Below, in pieces: positions 16,554-25,981 of a stretch of 35,989 nucleotides of DNA (positions are counted from its first letter, which is position 1; each line of letters begins with the position of its first letter). Under the pieces are notes generated by a model. It did not search any database. It was not told where the DNA came from and saw only the letters and a list, made by a program, of their open reading frames with translations. The stretch spans positions 1-35,989 of the forward strand of contig VXWI01000098.1 in assembly GCA_009835985.1 (NCBI GenBank). The letters are read 5' to 3'. The position numbers and the translations under genes were made by a program. This stretch comes from Acidobacteriota bacterium. GTDB lineage: Bacteria; Acidobacteriota; Vicinamibacteria; Marinacidobacterales; Marinacidobacteraceae.

Positions 16554-17621
16554 GTGCTCCGAATCTTGGTCCTGACGCCGCTCGTTCTCGTGGCGGCCGC
16601 GGTTCTCCCGGCGGCCGCCCAGGAAGAGCTTCCCCCCGAAGAGACCGTCTTCCACACGTTTTCGATCGCGGCCGTCGATCCCGAGACCGGTGAGTCCGGC
16701 GTCGCGGTGACCACCAGGAATCCGTGCGTCGCGAACGGGGTTCCCTGGGTGCGCGTCGGGGTGGGCGCGGTCGCCACCCAGGCGCGCACGCGAACCCAGT
16801 ACGGCGAGGAGCTGCTCAGCCGGCTGGCCGCGGGAATGTCGGCGGAGGAAGCGCTCACGGAACGCCTCGCCGAGGACGAGGGCGCTCCCTATCGCCAGGT
16901 CGGCGTCGTCGGCCTTGCCGGCGGGGTGTCCCAGCACACCGGCTCCGAGGCGCGCTACTGGGCGGGACACCGGTCCGGGCCTGACTACGCGGCGCAGGGG
17001 AACCTGCTCGTCGGGCCCGAGGTCGTGGACGCGGTGGCCGAGGACTTCGAGGGCACGCGAGGCAGCGGGCTCTCCCTCGCGGACCGCCTGGTTTCCGCCC
17101 TCGAGGCCGGTCAGGCGGCGGGTGGGGACGCCCGCCGCGGCCGGCGCCAGTCGGCGGGCGTCCTGGTGGCTGATCCCCGCGACGGCGGATCGCGGCGCGA
17201 CGACGGGATCTCCACGCACATCAACGTCTGCGAGCACGCGACGCCGGTCGCCGAACTCCGGCGCATCCACGACGCGGTGAGCCAGACGCTCGGTTACCGG
17301 ACGCTCACCATGTTCGCCGGCAGCGACGTCGTGCAACTCCGGGTCCTGATATCGGAAGGCGGGTGCGCGGCGGATACCAACCTGGTCGGGAACAACGGGG
17401 ACCTCGGGAATCCTGCGCTTCGGATCTTTGACGCGGACCTTGCCGGCGCGGTGGACGCCTGCCGGGACGAGTTCGGCCTTTCGACTCCCGAGAGCGGTGG
17501 GTCCCCCGCCGGGTTCGCCGACCGCGAGTTCGTGGACCGCCTCTGGGAGCTGGTGGAGTCCCGGGGCGTCGGCGACGCGGTGCGGCGCCGCCTTGCTCCG
17601 CTCCGCCGCATCACCCGCTGA
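16554..17621 (+). CDS. Exported DUF1028 family protein (putative Ntn-hydrolase-like)
   Basis: A 355-residue protein. The GTG start gives a clear signal peptide (LRILVLTPLVLVAAAVLPAAAQ). The mature part begins with the DUF1028 pattern HTFSIAAVDPETGESGVAVTTRNPCV, followed by VPWVRVGVGAVATQARTRTQYG, GLAGGVSQHTGSEA, QGNLLVGPEVVDA and RRQSAGVLVADP with a DISTHINVCEH-like metal or active-site region. DUF1028 proteins have an Ntn-hydrolase-like core and are often found beside amino acid or peptide degradation genes. The reaction is not established for this one. About 100 residues at the C-terminus (NLVGNNGDLGNPALRIFD onward) extend past the core. It sits in a same-strand series with the symporter and threonine aldolase (15-base gap to the latter). 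Confidence 0.85.
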   Translation: MLRILVLTPLVLVAAAVLPAAAQEELPPEETVFHTFSIAAVDPETGESGVAVTTRNPCVANGVPWVRVGVGAVATQARTRTQYGEELLSRLAAGMSAEEALTERLAEDEGAPYRQVGVVGLAGGVSQHTGSEARYWAGHRSGPDYAAQGNLLVGPEVVDAVAEDFEGTRGSGLSLADRLVSALEAGQAAGGDARRGRRQSAGVLVADPRDGGSRRDDGISTHINVCEHATPVAELRRIHDAVSQTLGYRTLTMFAGSDVVQLRVLISEGGCAADTNLVGNNGDLGNPALRIFDADLAGAVDACRDEFGLSTPESGGSPAGFADREFVDRLWELVESRGVGDAVRRRLAPLRRITR

Positions 17622-17630
17622 GGGGGAGGA
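17622..17630 (+). promoter_or_regulatory. Strong Shine-Dalgarno of the threonine aldolase gene
   Basis: GGGGGAGGA, immediately after the DUF1028 stop codon and 6 bases before the ATG at 17637. Most genes in this window have no comparable site, so this one clearly fixes the start. Confidence 0.75.
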
Positions 17631-17636
17631 AGCCGA

Positions 17637-18713
17637 ATGCCCCAGACCGCCGCCGGACGCCCGGTCCGGATCGACCTTCGCAGCGACACCGTCTCGCTCC
17701 CGACCCGGGAGATGCGGGCGGCGATGGCCGCCGCCGAAGTCGGAGACGACGTGTACGGCGATGACCCCTCGGTCCGCCGGCTCGAGGAGCGCACCGCCGA
17801 GGTCCTGGGCAAGGACGCCGCGGTCTTCACGCCCACGGGCACGATGAGCAACCAGATCGCGATCCGCTGCCAGACCGAGCCGGGGGACCTGGTCCTCGCC
17901 GAACGCCGGGCCCACGCGTACCTGGTCGAGAGCGGCGGTCCCGCCGCGCTGTCCGGAGCGACCGTCGTGGGACTCGAGAGCGAACGCGGGGTCTTTTCGG
18001 CCGAGCAGGTCCGGGCCGCGGTGCGGACGCCGCACCCCATGGTTCCCGACGCCTGCTATCCGGTGGCCCGGTTGCTCGCCGCCGAGAACACGCACAACGG
18101 CGCGGGCGGCGCGGTCTGGCCGCTCGATGTCCTGCAGGACGTCGCGGACACCGCGCGCGGGCTCGGACTGGGAACCCACCTCGACGGGGCGCGCCTCTGG
18201 CACGCCACCGCGGCCACCGGGATTCCCGAGAGCCGCTATGCCGAGGGGTTCGACACCGTGAGCGTCTGTTTCTCCAAGGGGCTCGGTGCGCCGGTGGGTT
18301 CCTGCCTCGCGGGTCCCGCGCCCCTGATCCGGCGGGCGCGCCGCTTCCGCCAGCTCTTCGGCGGCGGTTTCCGCCAGGCCGGGATCGTCGCGGCCGGCGC
18401 CCTTCACGCCCTCGAACACCACCGGGAGCGGCTCCCCGAGGACCACCGCCGGGCGCGCCGGCTCGCCGGGGGCCTGGACGAACTGCCCGGGATCGCGGTG
18501 GACCTCGATGGGGTCGAGACGAACATCGTCCGTTTCCGGACTCCGGGGATGAACGCCTTCCGGCTCGCCGAAGGGCTGCTCGACCGCGGCGTGGCGGTGC
18601 TGCCGGCCTCGCCGGACGCGATGCGCGTCATCCCGCATCTGGGGATCTCCGACGAGCACGTCGAGGAGGCGCTCGGCGCCTTCGCCGAGGTCCTGAGCGC
18701 CGTCCCCGCGTAG
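17637..18713 (+). CDS. ltaE: Low-specificity L-threonine aldolase
   Basis: A 358-residue PLP enzyme of fold type I. It has the family opening [48 protein letters not shown], the ENTHN motif at 150-154, [10 protein letters not shown] with Asp183 contacting the PLP nitrogen, and [14 protein letters not shown] with the Schiff-base Lys214. It cleaves L-threonine and L-allo-threonine to glycine and acetaldehyde. Length is typical. It follows the DUF1028 gene by 15 bases and has a strong ribosome site, so it is probably the last gene of a unit with the symporter. The unit may import and break down an amino acid or derivative; this is inference from neighbours. Confidence 0.93.
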   Translation: MPQTAAGRPVRIDLRSDTVSLPTREMRAAMAAAEVGDDVYGDDPSVRRLEERTAEVLGKDAAVFTPTGTMSNQIAIRCQTEPGDLVLAERRAHAYLVESGGPAALSGATVVGLESERGVFSAEQVRAAVRTPHPMVPDACYPVARLLAAENTHNGAGGAVWPLDVLQDVADTARGLGLGTHLDGARLWHATAATGIPESRYAEGFDTVSVCFSKGLGAPVGSCLAGPAPLIRRARRFRQLFGGGFRQAGIVAAGALHALEHHRERLPEDHRRARRLAGGLDELPGIAVDLDGVETNIVRFRTPGMNAFRLAEGLLDRGVAVLPASPDAMRVIPHLGISDEHVEEALGAFAEVLSAVPA

Positions 18714-18798
18714 AAGTCTCGGCCCGGAAAACGGGACCGGCCTTCGCCGGGTTCAGGGGGCCAAAACGCGCTTCGAACGTGCTACCGTCCGGCGCTTC

Positions 18799-20808
18799 TT
18801 GCCAGGCCCCGCCCCGCTTCGCCGCCCGTTCGACGAGGTCGACGCGCAGGCGATCGCCGCCATCCGCGGGCTCGGCATCGACGCGGTCGAGAAGGCGAAT
18901 TCCGGACATCCGGGCCTACCCATGGGCGCGGCACCCATGGCCTGGGTGCTCTGGAGCCGCCATCTCCGGACCTGTCCCGGCGATCCGGATTGGCCGGACC
19001 GGGACCGCTTCGTCCTCTCGGCGGGCCACGGCTCGATGCTGCTCTACGCCCTGCTGCATCTCGCGGGTTATCCGGTGAGCCTCGACGACATCCGGAACTT
19101 CCGGCAGTGGGAGAGCCGCACCCCGGGGCATCCGGAGACCTTCGCGACCCCGGGCGTGGAAGCGACAACCGGGCCGCTCGGGCAGGGGGCCGGGAACTCG
19201 GTCGGCATGGCCATCGCCGAACGGACGCTCCGCGCGCGGTTCCCGGGGCTGGTGGACCACCGGGTGTTCGCGCTGGTTTCCGACGGGGACCTGATGGAGG
19301 GGGTGGCGTGCGAAGCGGCTTCGCTCGCCGGACAGCTCGGACTCGGGCGGCTCGTGTGGCTCTACGACCAGAACGACGTCACCCTCGACGGACCGGCGTC
19401 GCTCTCCTTCTCGGTGGAGGACGTGGCGGCCCGCCACCGCGCGCTCGGCTGGCACGTTCAGACGGTTGCCGACGGTGACCATGATCTGGAAGCGATCGAC
19501 GCCGCGATCGAGCGTGCCGTTGCCGAAACGGGGCAGCCTTCGCTCGTCGTGGTGAACACGACCATCGGCTACGGCGCGCCGAACAAGGCGGGCACCTCGG
19601 CCGCCCACGGGGCTCCGCTGGGCGGGGACGAAGCGGCGGCCGCCAAGGCGGCTCTCGGGCTCGACCCGAAGACGGCCTTCGCCGTTCCGGAGGCGGTCCG
19701 GGAGCGGTGCGCAGAGCGGGCGCGACAGGGAGAGGCGGCGCGCGACGCCTGGTACGGCGCCCTCGACCGGGCTCGCACGGAGACGCCGGAACCGGCTGCC
19801 GAATTGGAGCGCCGCCTCCGGAACGGGCTGCCGGAGGGGTGGGATCAGGGGCTTCCGGCCTTCGGTCCCGAGGACCGGCTCGCCACCCGGGACGCGTCGG
19901 GCAAGACCATGAACGCCCTGGCGGCGCGGGTCCCGGAGTTCTTCGGCGGCGACGCGGACCTCTCCTGTTCCACCAAGACGGCGCTGAACGGTCTCGGCTC
20001 CCAGTCCGCCTCCGAGGCGAACGGCCGCAACCTCCACTACGGCGTCCGCGAGCACGCGATGGGCGCCGCGGCGAACGGAATCGCCTATCACGGCGGGTTC
20101 CGCACCTTCGCTTCCACGTTCTTCTGTTTCGCCGACTACATGCGGCCTTCGGTGCGGTTGGCGGCGCTCTCGGGACTGCCGGTGGTCTACGTCTGGACGC
20201 ACGACTCGGTGGGGGTGGGCGAAGACGGCCCGACGCACCAGCCGGTCGAGCACCTCATGTCGCTCCGCGCCATGCCGAACCTGCATGTGGTGCGTCCCGC
20301 CGACGCGAACGAGACGGTGGAGGCGTGGCGTCACGCGCTGGGTCGGACCGCGGGGCCGACCGCGCTGGTCCTGACCCGCCAGAAGGTGCCGACCCTGACC
20401 ACCCCGGAAGCGGCTCGCGGCCTGCAGCACGGCGGCTACGTGCTCCGGAACCCGCAGTCGGCGCTCCGGGCGGTGGTCATCGCCACCGGTTCCGAGGTCT
20501 CGCTCGCGGTCGCCGCCGCCGAGCGGCTCGATTCCGAAGGTCTGGGGGTTCGGGTGGTTTCCCTGCCGTGCTGGGAGCTGTTCGAGGCCCAGAGCCCGGC
20601 ATATCGGGAGAGCGTGCTGCCCGCCGGGATCCCGCGGGTCGCGGTGGAGGCGGGGGCGACGCTCGGCTGGGAGCGCTACGTGGGGAGCGGCCCGGTGGTC
20701 GGCGTGGACCGCTTCGGCGCCTCGGCTCCCGGCGCCGAAGTCGCGGCGCGGCTCGGCCTCACGGAAGACGCAGTCTGCGCCGCCGCCCGCTCCGTCGTCG
20801 GCAGTTAA
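18799..20808 (+). CDS. tkt: Transketolase
   Basis: A 669-residue transketolase of full length. Domain order is the PP (TPP-binding) domain with [11 protein letters not shown] (33-43), [14 protein letters not shown] and the GDL-type TPP/Mg motif [18 protein letters not shown] (161-178), then the Pyr domain with [15 protein letters not shown], whose glutamate near residue 418 activates the cofactor, and the C-terminal domain ([12 protein letters not shown]). It transfers two-carbon ketol units in the pentose phosphate pathway. The start is the TTG at 18799, the only start-like codon ahead of the conserved [15 protein letters not shown]; no ATG or Shine-Dalgarno is available, so the N-terminus is uncertain by a few residues. 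The 85 bases before it contain only short GC-rich dyads. Confidence 0.95.
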   Translation: MPGPAPLRRPFDEVDAQAIAAIRGLGIDAVEKANSGHPGLPMGAAPMAWVLWSRHLRTCPGDPDWPDRDRFVLSAGHGSMLLYALLHLAGYPVSLDDIRNFRQWESRTPGHPETFATPGVEATTGPLGQGAGNSVGMAIAERTLRARFPGLVDHRVFALVSDGDLMEGVACEAASLAGQLGLGRLVWLYDQNDVTLDGPASLSFSVEDVAARHRALGWHVQTVADGDHDLEAIDAAIERAVAETGQPSLVVVNTTIGYGAPNKAGTSAAHGAPLGGDEAAAAKAALGLDPKTAFAVPEAVRERCAERARQGEAARDAWYGALDRARTETPEPAAELERRLRNGLPEGWDQGLPAFGPEDRLATRDASGKTMNALAARVPEFFGGDADLSCSTKTALNGLGSQSASEANGRNLHYGVREHAMGAAANGIAYHGGFRTFASTFFCFADYMRPSVRLAALSGLPVVYVWTHDSVGVGEDGPTHQPVEHLMSLRAMPNLHVVRPADANETVEAWRHALGRTAGPTALVLTRQKVPTLTTPEAARGLQHGGYVLRNPQSALRAVVIATGSEVSLAVAAAERLDSEGLGVRVVSLPCWELFEAQSPAYRESVLPAGIPRVAVEAGATLGWERYVGSGPVVGVDRFGASAPGAEVAARLGLTEDAVCAAARSVVGS

Positions 20809-20820
20809 CGGCAGCGGCTC

Positions 20821-20863
20821 GGAGCGCCGGCCTCCGGCCGGCATCGCGCGGGAGCGCGAAACC
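20821..20863 (+). repeat. Dispersed two-hairpin intergenic element, copy 2
   Basis: Identical to copy 1 from GGAGCGCC through the GCGCGAAAC end: hairpin 1 GCCGGCC-TCC-GGCCGGC, hairpin 2 TCGCGC-GGGA-GCGCGA. It begins 12 bases after the transketolase stop, between that gene and the convergent methyltransferase gene. The remaining bases up to 20946 show no further recognisable feature. Confidence 0.85.
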
Positions 20864-20946
20864 CGCGTGGATGATGCAGTCCCGCGCCACTGCGTGCGCC
20901 ACGGCCGGTCGCGCCCGGCGGTGTCGGCCCGCCCGACCTGGCGGCC

Positions 20947-21750
20947 TCAGCCTCCCCACACCAGCAGGTGGCTCTGCCAGCGCGAGAGCGGGCTCTTCCC
21001 CGTCGCGTGGAAGTGGGTCCATGCCTCGATCGCGGTCATGGGCGTCTCGGGGTTTCGGGGATTCCGGAACGCGTAGGTGAGACCGCCCCGCTCTTCTTCC
21101 CGGGCATAGGTTTCGACGTCCCGCCGCAGGTCCGGGCGCCTCATGTCGAAGGGAACCAGGTCCGTGGAGGCGCCCACCCCGTCGTGCCGGAATCCCGGCG
21201 CCTCGCCCAGGAGCTCCGCCACCCGTTCTTCGCCGTACTGGGACGAAACGCTCAGCAGGAGCAGTCCGCCCGGCCTCAGGTAGCGGACCGCGCCCCGGAC
21301 CACCACCCGCCGCATTGCGAATCCATCTCCAACCGGGCTCGATGAGGGAGGGTTCGCGATCAGGAAGTCGGTTGAGCCTTCGAAACCGGCGAGCGCCCGG
21401 CGGCCTTCCTCCGAGACCGGGTCGTAGGCATCCGATTCGATGAACCGCACCTTGTCCGCTGCTCCGTTCCGGCGGGCGTTCTCTCGAGCCGCCGCCACCC
21501 CGCGGGGGTCGAGTTCCAGCCCGAGCACCTCCTCCACCCCGGCGAGCCGCGCGGCGGCGATGGCGAGCAGACCGGATCCGCTGCCCCAGTCGAGCCCGCG
21601 TCCCCGAAAGCGGGCGGCGTGGGCCGCGACCGCTTTTAGCGCGATCCGGCTCGCGGGTGTCGGAACGAAGGCGCCCTGGGGGTGGCGGATGCGGATGGGG
21701 TCCGGGCCGAGCGCGGGTGGGACCGGGATCTCCGTGAGGTCCTGCGCCAT
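20947..21750 (-). CDS. Class I SAM-dependent methyltransferase, MTS/RsmC-HemK-like
   Basis: A 267-residue cytoplasmic protein. GLDWGSGSGLLAIAAARL (52-69) is the AdoMet-binding motif I, with GLELDPRGVAAARENARRNG as motif II. FLIANPPSSSP (129-139) is the NPP motif typical of N-methyltransferases acting on glutamine, adenine or guanine exocyclic amines (RsmC, PrmC/HemK and MTS families). The C-terminal half (AFRNPRNPETPMTAIEAWTHFHATGK) is not one I recognise. The ATG at 21750 gives the expected N-terminus MAQDLTEIPV; upstream in-frame sequence overlaps an intergenic repeat. It diverges from the radical SAM gene across 232 bases. The substrate could be rRNA, protein or a small molecule. Confidence 0.75.
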   Translation of the reverse strand: MAQDLTEIPVPPALGPDPIRIRHPQGAFVPTPASRIALKAVAAHAARFRGRGLDWGSGSGLLAIAAARLAGVEEVLGLELDPRGVAAARENARRNGAADKVRFIESDAYDPVSEEGRRALAGFEGSTDFLIANPPSSSPVGDGFAMRRVVVRGAVRYLRPGGLLLLSVSSQYGEERVAELLGEAPGFRHDGVGASTDLVPFDMRRPDLRRDVETYAREEERGGLTYAFRNPRNPETPMTAIEAWTHFHATGKSPLSRWQSHLLVWGG

Positions 21751-21913
21751 CGGGCGGAATCTACCGTCGCGCTGGCGCTGCGCGCGGGTTGGCGATGCGC
21801 CGTGCGCGGCGCGCCAGTTCTCCCGGTGGGGGGGCGCCGCTCGTGCCGGTCTGGAGGCCGCTACCGCGAGAACCCGCCGGCGTTCCCGGCCGGCGCGCCA
21901 TCCTGCGGATCCG

Positions 21914-21962
21914 CGGTTTCGCCCGCCTGCGGCGGACGATGCCGGCCGGAGGCCGGCGCTCC
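21914..21962 (-). repeat. Dispersed two-hairpin intergenic element, copy 3 (inverted)
   Basis: Read on the minus strand it begins GGAGCGCCGGCCTCCGGCCG like copies 1 and 2. The second hairpin is TCGTCCGCC-GCA-GGCGGGCGA (9 pairs including one G-T), followed by AACCGCGG. The internal stem sequence differs from copies 1 and 2, yet it still pairs and keeps the TCG/CGA base. It lies in the 232-base divergent gap between the methyltransferase and radical SAM genes; the rest of that gap shows no other clear feature. Confidence 0.8.
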
Positions 21963-21982
21963 GAGCCACGTTCCCTCCTAGA

Positions 21983-24850
21983 ATGTCCGGCCCCGGCCCC
22001 GTCATGTCCGAAGCCCGCCACCCCTACGCCGCCTTCCTCCACGAGGTGGAGAGTCCGGCCCGCTACGGCGGGGGCGAGCGCTTCCAGGTGGTGAAGGAGT
22101 CGGACGAGGGGATCGCCTCCCGGATGGCGTTCGCCTTCCCCGACGTCTACGACATCGGGATGAGCCACCTGGGCACCAAGATCCTCTACAAGGTGGTGAA
22201 CGACCAGCCGGACCTCGCGCTCGAGCGGGTCTTCTGCCCCTGGCCGGACATGGAGGCGAAGCTGCGGGAGCACAAGCTCCCGCTCATCAGCCTCGAGACG
22301 CGCCGCCCGCTCGCCGGGTTCGACATCGTGGGCTTCTCGCTTCAGTACGAACTCACCTTCACGAACGTCCTCAACATGCTGGAGCTCGGCGGGATCCCGA
22401 TCCGCAGTCAGGACCGGGGGCTGGAGCACCCGCTGGTCCTCGCCGGGGGACCGGTGGCGACCCAGCCCGAGCCGATGGCCCCCTTCATCGACGGTTTCCT
22501 CATCGGGGACGCCGAAGAACGCCTGCCGGAACTGATGCGCGAGCACGCCCGGCTCCGCGAGGCGGGAATCGAGGATCGCGAGGAGATGCTCGTCCGGCTG
22601 CAGGCCGGGGGCGGGCTCTACTGCCCGGCGCTCTACGACCGGGACGTGTGCCCGCGGTCCGGATTGGCCTACGTCTCGCGGGCGCGGCGGCCGGAAGTCC
22701 CGCTCCGCACCGAGCGCGCTTTCCTCGACGACGTGAACCGCTTCCCGTTCCCGGACGACTCGCCGGTTCCCGCCGCCGAGGCGATCTTCGACCGCACCGC
22801 GGTGGAGATCGCGCGCGGCTGTACCGAGGGCTGCCGCTTCTGCCAGGCGGGCATGATCTACCGCCCGGTCCGGGAGAGGGACCCGAAGGCGATCGTGGAC
22901 ACGGTGGTGTCGGCGGTGGAGAAGGGCGGCTACGACGAGGCCTCGCTCACCTCGCTCTCAACCGCCGACTACTCCTGCGTGGCCCCCCTCATCAAGGAGG
23001 TCATGAAGGAGCTCGTCCCGCGCCGGGTCTCGCTCGGCATCTCGAGTCTCCGCGCTTACGGGCTCCCGGAAGAGGTCCTCGACGACATCTCGCAGGTGAA
23101 GGCGACCGGCCTTACCTTCGCCCCGGAGGCCGGCTCGCAGCGGATGCGCGACGTCGTCAACAAGAACGTCAGCGAGCAGGACATCTACGAGACCTGCCGG
23201 CGCGTCTTCTCGCGGGGCTGGGACCGGGCCAAGCTCTATTTCATGATCGGGCTGCCGACCGAGGAGGACGAGGACGTCCTCGGCATCGCCGACATGGGCC
23301 GGCAGGCGCGCCACATCGGCGACCGGGAGGCGAAGCGGCGGGTCCGGATCACGGTCGCGGTCTCGAGCCACGTCCCCAAGCCGCACACCCCCTTCCAGTG
23401 GTGCGCCCAGGATTCGATGGCCGAGATCGAGCGGAAACAGGAGCTCCTCCACGAACGGGCGCGGCAGGACGGCTTCCGGCTCCGCACCCACGACCGGCGG
23501 GTGAGCCACCTCGAGGGGATCCTGGCGCGGGGCGACATCCGGACCGCGCGCCTGGTCGAGATCGCCTTCCGGCTCGGCGCCCGGTTCGACGGGTGGGACG
23601 AGCAGCTCCGCTGGGAGCTCTGGGAAGAAGCCCTCGAACGCTGGGAATCCGAGACCGGCGCCGTTCGCGGGGACTACCTCGGCACCATCCCGGTGGATGG
23701 CCGACTTCCCTGGGAGCACGTGGACGTCGGACTCGCGGACGGTTTCCTGCTCCGCGAGTACCGGCGCTCGCTCAAGGACCGCGCCTCGCCGCCGTGCGGA
23801 AAGCCGGTCTCGATGCAGGTCCACCACACGAACGCCGCCGACGCCCGCGCCGACGAGCGCAGGCTGGTCTGCTACCACTGCGGCGTCGCCTGCGACCTCG
23901 ACGGGATGCGGACCGAGCGGATCGATTTCCTGGAGAGCCTGGGCGCCGAGGAGCCGCGGAGCACCGGGGAGGTCCTGCTCCCGGTGGTCGCCGCCGCGGC
24001 GCCTCCCGCGTCCCCGGCCGGCTCCCGCCGTCCGGCGCCCCCCGTCCGCACCGTGCAGGGCGAGCCGGTCGTGTACCGGGCGCGTTTCGACAAGTTCGGG
24101 CCGATGGCGCTCCGGGGCCACGGCGAACTGATCCGCATCCTGCCGCGCGTCCTCCGCCGTGCCGGTCTCCCGATCCGCTTCAGCGAGGGCTTCTCGCCCC
24201 GCCCGAAACTCAGTTTTGGTCCCGCGCTCCCGCTCGGGGTGCAATCGCTCGGCGAGTTCTGCGAGTTCGCGTTGACGGAGGAGCTGCCGGAGGTCCTGGT
24301 GTTGGAGGCGCTGCGGGGGGCTTCCGAGGAAGGCCTGCGGTTCACGGAACTGGCCCGCGTCCATCCGGGCGAGCCCAGGCTCTCCCGCTGGATCGGGGCG
24401 CTCCGCTACGCGGTCCTGCTTGCCGCCGACCTCGAGCCGGGCAGCGTGGAGGCCCGCCTGGAGGCGTTCTCGACCGCCGCGTCGTGGCCCGTCGAGCTGA
24501 CCCGCCGCGTGAAGGCGAAAACGCGGCGCCGCGGTCCGCGGGCGCCCGCCGGGCCGGCCGAACGCACGGTGGAAGTGAACCTCCGGGACTTCGTGGATGA
24601 CGTCCACCTTGCTCCGGCTAGCGTCGAGGCGGCGTTCCTCGGCTGCTCCGCCGAGCGGCTCACGCTCCGGTTCCGGATGGTGCTGGCGGGAAGCGGTTCG
24701 ACGCCGCGTCCCGGCGAGATCACCCGGGCGCTGGCCGGCTTCGAGCCAGTGAACACCGAGGTCGTACGGACGGCCTGCGAGCCGGCGGCGGCATCGCCTG
24801 CGCCAACAGCGAACGAAGTTTCCGCCGCTTCCGCAGCAGCGCCGGTCTGA
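21983..24850 (+). CDS. Radical SAM protein fused to DUF2344 (TIGR03960-TIGR03936 type)
   Basis: A 955-residue cytoplasmic fusion. Residues 15-250 form the N-terminal B12-binding-like region (HPYAAFLHEVESPARYGGGE, GFSLQYELTFTNVLNML). ARGCTEGCRFCQAG (278-290) carries the 4Fe-4S radical SAM motif CxxxCxxC (Cys280, 284, 287), followed by the barrel (FAPEAGSQRMRDVVNKNV, LYFMIGLPTEEDED). From about residue 690 the DUF2344 domain begins (VYRARFDKFGPMALRGH, RFSEGFSPRPKLSFGPALPLG). The two halves are separate neighbouring genes in many bacteria and fused in others. The reaction is unproven; a role in RNA modification has been suggested from domain similarity. ATG at 21983 or at 22004 (seven residues shorter) are both possible, and neither has a Shine-Dalgarno. 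The last 25 residues are a low-complexity Ala/Pro tail. Confidence 0.88.
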   Translation: MSGPGPVMSEARHPYAAFLHEVESPARYGGGERFQVVKESDEGIASRMAFAFPDVYDIGMSHLGTKILYKVVNDQPDLALERVFCPWPDMEAKLREHKLPLISLETRRPLAGFDIVGFSLQYELTFTNVLNMLELGGIPIRSQDRGLEHPLVLAGGPVATQPEPMAPFIDGFLIGDAEERLPELMREHARLREAGIEDREEMLVRLQAGGGLYCPALYDRDVCPRSGLAYVSRARRPEVPLRTERAFLDDVNRFPFPDDSPVPAAEAIFDRTAVEIARGCTEGCRFCQAGMIYRPVRERDPKAIVDTVVSAVEKGGYDEASLTSLSTADYSCVAPLIKEVMKELVPRRVSLGISSLRAYGLPEEVLDDISQVKATGLTFAPEAGSQRMRDVVNKNVSEQDIYETCRRVFSRGWDRAKLYFMIGLPTEEDEDVLGIADMGRQARHIGDREAKRRVRITVAVSSHVPKPHTPFQWCAQDSMAEIERKQELLHERARQDGFRLRTHDRRVSHLEGILARGDIRTARLVEIAFRLGARFDGWDEQLRWELWEEALERWESETGAVRGDYLGTIPVDGRLPWEHVDVGLADGFLLREYRRSLKDRASPPCGKPVSMQVHHTNAADARADERRLVCYHCGVACDLDGMRTERIDFLESLGAEEPRSTGEVLLPVVAAAAPPASPAGSRRPAPPVRTVQGEPVVYRARFDKFGPMALRGHGELIRILPRVLRRAGLPIRFSEGFSPRPKLSFGPALPLGVQSLGEFCEFALTEELPEVLVLEALRGASEEGLRFTELARVHPGEPRLSRWIGALRYAVLLAADLEPGSVEARLEAFSTAASWPVELTRRVKAKTRRRGPRAPAGPAERTVEVNLRDFVDDVHLAPASVEAAFLGCSAERLTLRFRMVLAGSGSTPRPGEITRALAGFEPVNTEVVRTACEPAAASPAPTANEVSAASAAAPV

Positions 24851-24886
24851 AGGGCCCCACCGGGAGGACTGCCCGGCGTTCCCCGG

Positions 24887-25981
24887 CTAGTACTCCGCGA
24901 AGAAGCGTCGGATCTCCGCGGGACCGGAGGTCTGGGTCAGCGCCAGCCGGAGCAGCGTGCGCGCCTTGGTCGGCGTCAGGTTGTCGCCAGGGATGATCCC
25001 GGACTCGCGGAGCGCCACGGTCTCCGGCACCCGGCCGGCGCGCGCGGCCGAAGTGGCGACGACCACGATCCCCTGGTCCCGCGCGCGCCGCAGGGCCTCG
25101 ACCTGGCCGCCGGACAGTCCGCCCGCGCCGTCCACCACGAGGCCCTTCACTCCCGCCGCCACCGCCGCGTCGATCAGCCGGCCCGCCGCGTCCGGAACCG
25201 CCGCCATGATCTCGACGGCGGGCAGCGACTCGGGGAGCGCCGCCAGCTCGAACTCCGAGCGGTGGGTGTGCCTCCGGGTCGGCTCGGTGAAGAACCGGAC
25301 GACGTCGGGGTCCGCGACGCCGATCGGTCCGAGATCGACGCTCCCGAAACCGTCCATGCGGTAGGCGCTCGTCCGCCGCGCGTCCCGGGCCGCGTGGACC
25401 TCCTGGTTCGCGACCACCAGCACTCCGTTCCCGGCGGCGGCGGGATCCGCGGCCACCCGGACCGCGTCGTAGAGGTTGAGCGGCCCGTCGCCGCTCACCG
25501 CGCTCCAGGGACGCTGGGCGGCGACCAGGACGACCGGTTTCCGGGTCGGCAGCACGAGATTCAGGAAGTAGGCGGTGTCCGCGAGACCGGCCGCCGCGTG
25601 CGTTACGACCACCCCGTCCACTTCGGGATCGCCGGCGAGCTGCTGGAGACGTCCCGCGAGCCCGTACCAGTGCTCCGGGGCCGCGCCTCCGTCAGCGCGC
25701 GAAAGGGCCCGCAGATCCTCCGTCACGATCCGGGCCACGAGCCCGACATCCGGCAGATCACGCGCCCAGGTCTCGGGGGCGAAGGTCTCCCCACCGGACT
25801 CGCAGCCCGCCAGCTCGAGGGGCGTTTCGCAGCCCGTGGCGATCTCCCCGCCCACGGACACCAGCACGACGTGCGGCAGGTCGATGCCGGGCGGCGGCAA
25901 CGGCGGGATCTCCTGTGCGGCCGCGGCGGCGGCGGCGAGGAGGGCCGCGGCCGCGGTTGCGCACGCCCTCTCAGTACTCAT
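24887..25981 (-). CDS. Exported asparaginase-fold protein with all checked catalytic residues lost (pseudo-asparaginase)
   Basis: A 364-residue protein with an Ala-rich signal peptide (residues 1-23). It clearly belongs to the type II L-asparaginase fold: DTAYFLNLVLPTRKPVVLVAAQRPWSA, GDGPLNLYDAV, and NLTPTKARTLLRLALTQT at the C-terminus. Compared with E. coli AnsB, the Thr12 motif TGGTIA reads SVGGEIA (Glu46 at the Thr12 position). The HGTDT motif reads HAAAG (Ala130 and Ala131 for Thr89 and Asp90), and Lys162 corresponds to Arg203. It is therefore unlikely to hydrolyse asparagine. The frame and fold are otherwise intact, so it is maintained rather than decayed. Its ATG lies inside the end of the active-type paralogue (11-base overlap), which suggests a co-translated partner. 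Confidence 0.85.
   Translation of the reverse strand: MSTERACATAAAALLAAAAAAAQEIPPLPPPGIDLPHVVLVSVGGEIATGCETPLELAGCESGGETFAPETWARDLPDVGLVARIVTEDLRALSRADGGAAPEHWYGLAGRLQQLAGDPEVDGVVVTHAAAGLADTAYFLNLVLPTRKPVVLVAAQRPWSAVSGDGPLNLYDAVRVAADPAAAGNGVLVVANQEVHAARDARRTSAYRMDGFGSVDLGPIGVADPDVVRFFTEPTRRHTHRSEFELAALPESLPAVEIMAAVPDAAGRLIDAAVAAGVKGLVVDGAGGLSGGQVEALRRARDQGIVVVATSAARAGRVPETVALRESGIIPGDNLTPTKARTLLRLALTQTSGPAEIRRFFAEY

Noticed and set aside
20809..20946. Continuation of the transketolase frame or a small gene in this gap
   Set aside because: The TAA stop is clear, and the open frames here are translations of the dispersed repeat and GC-rich filler.
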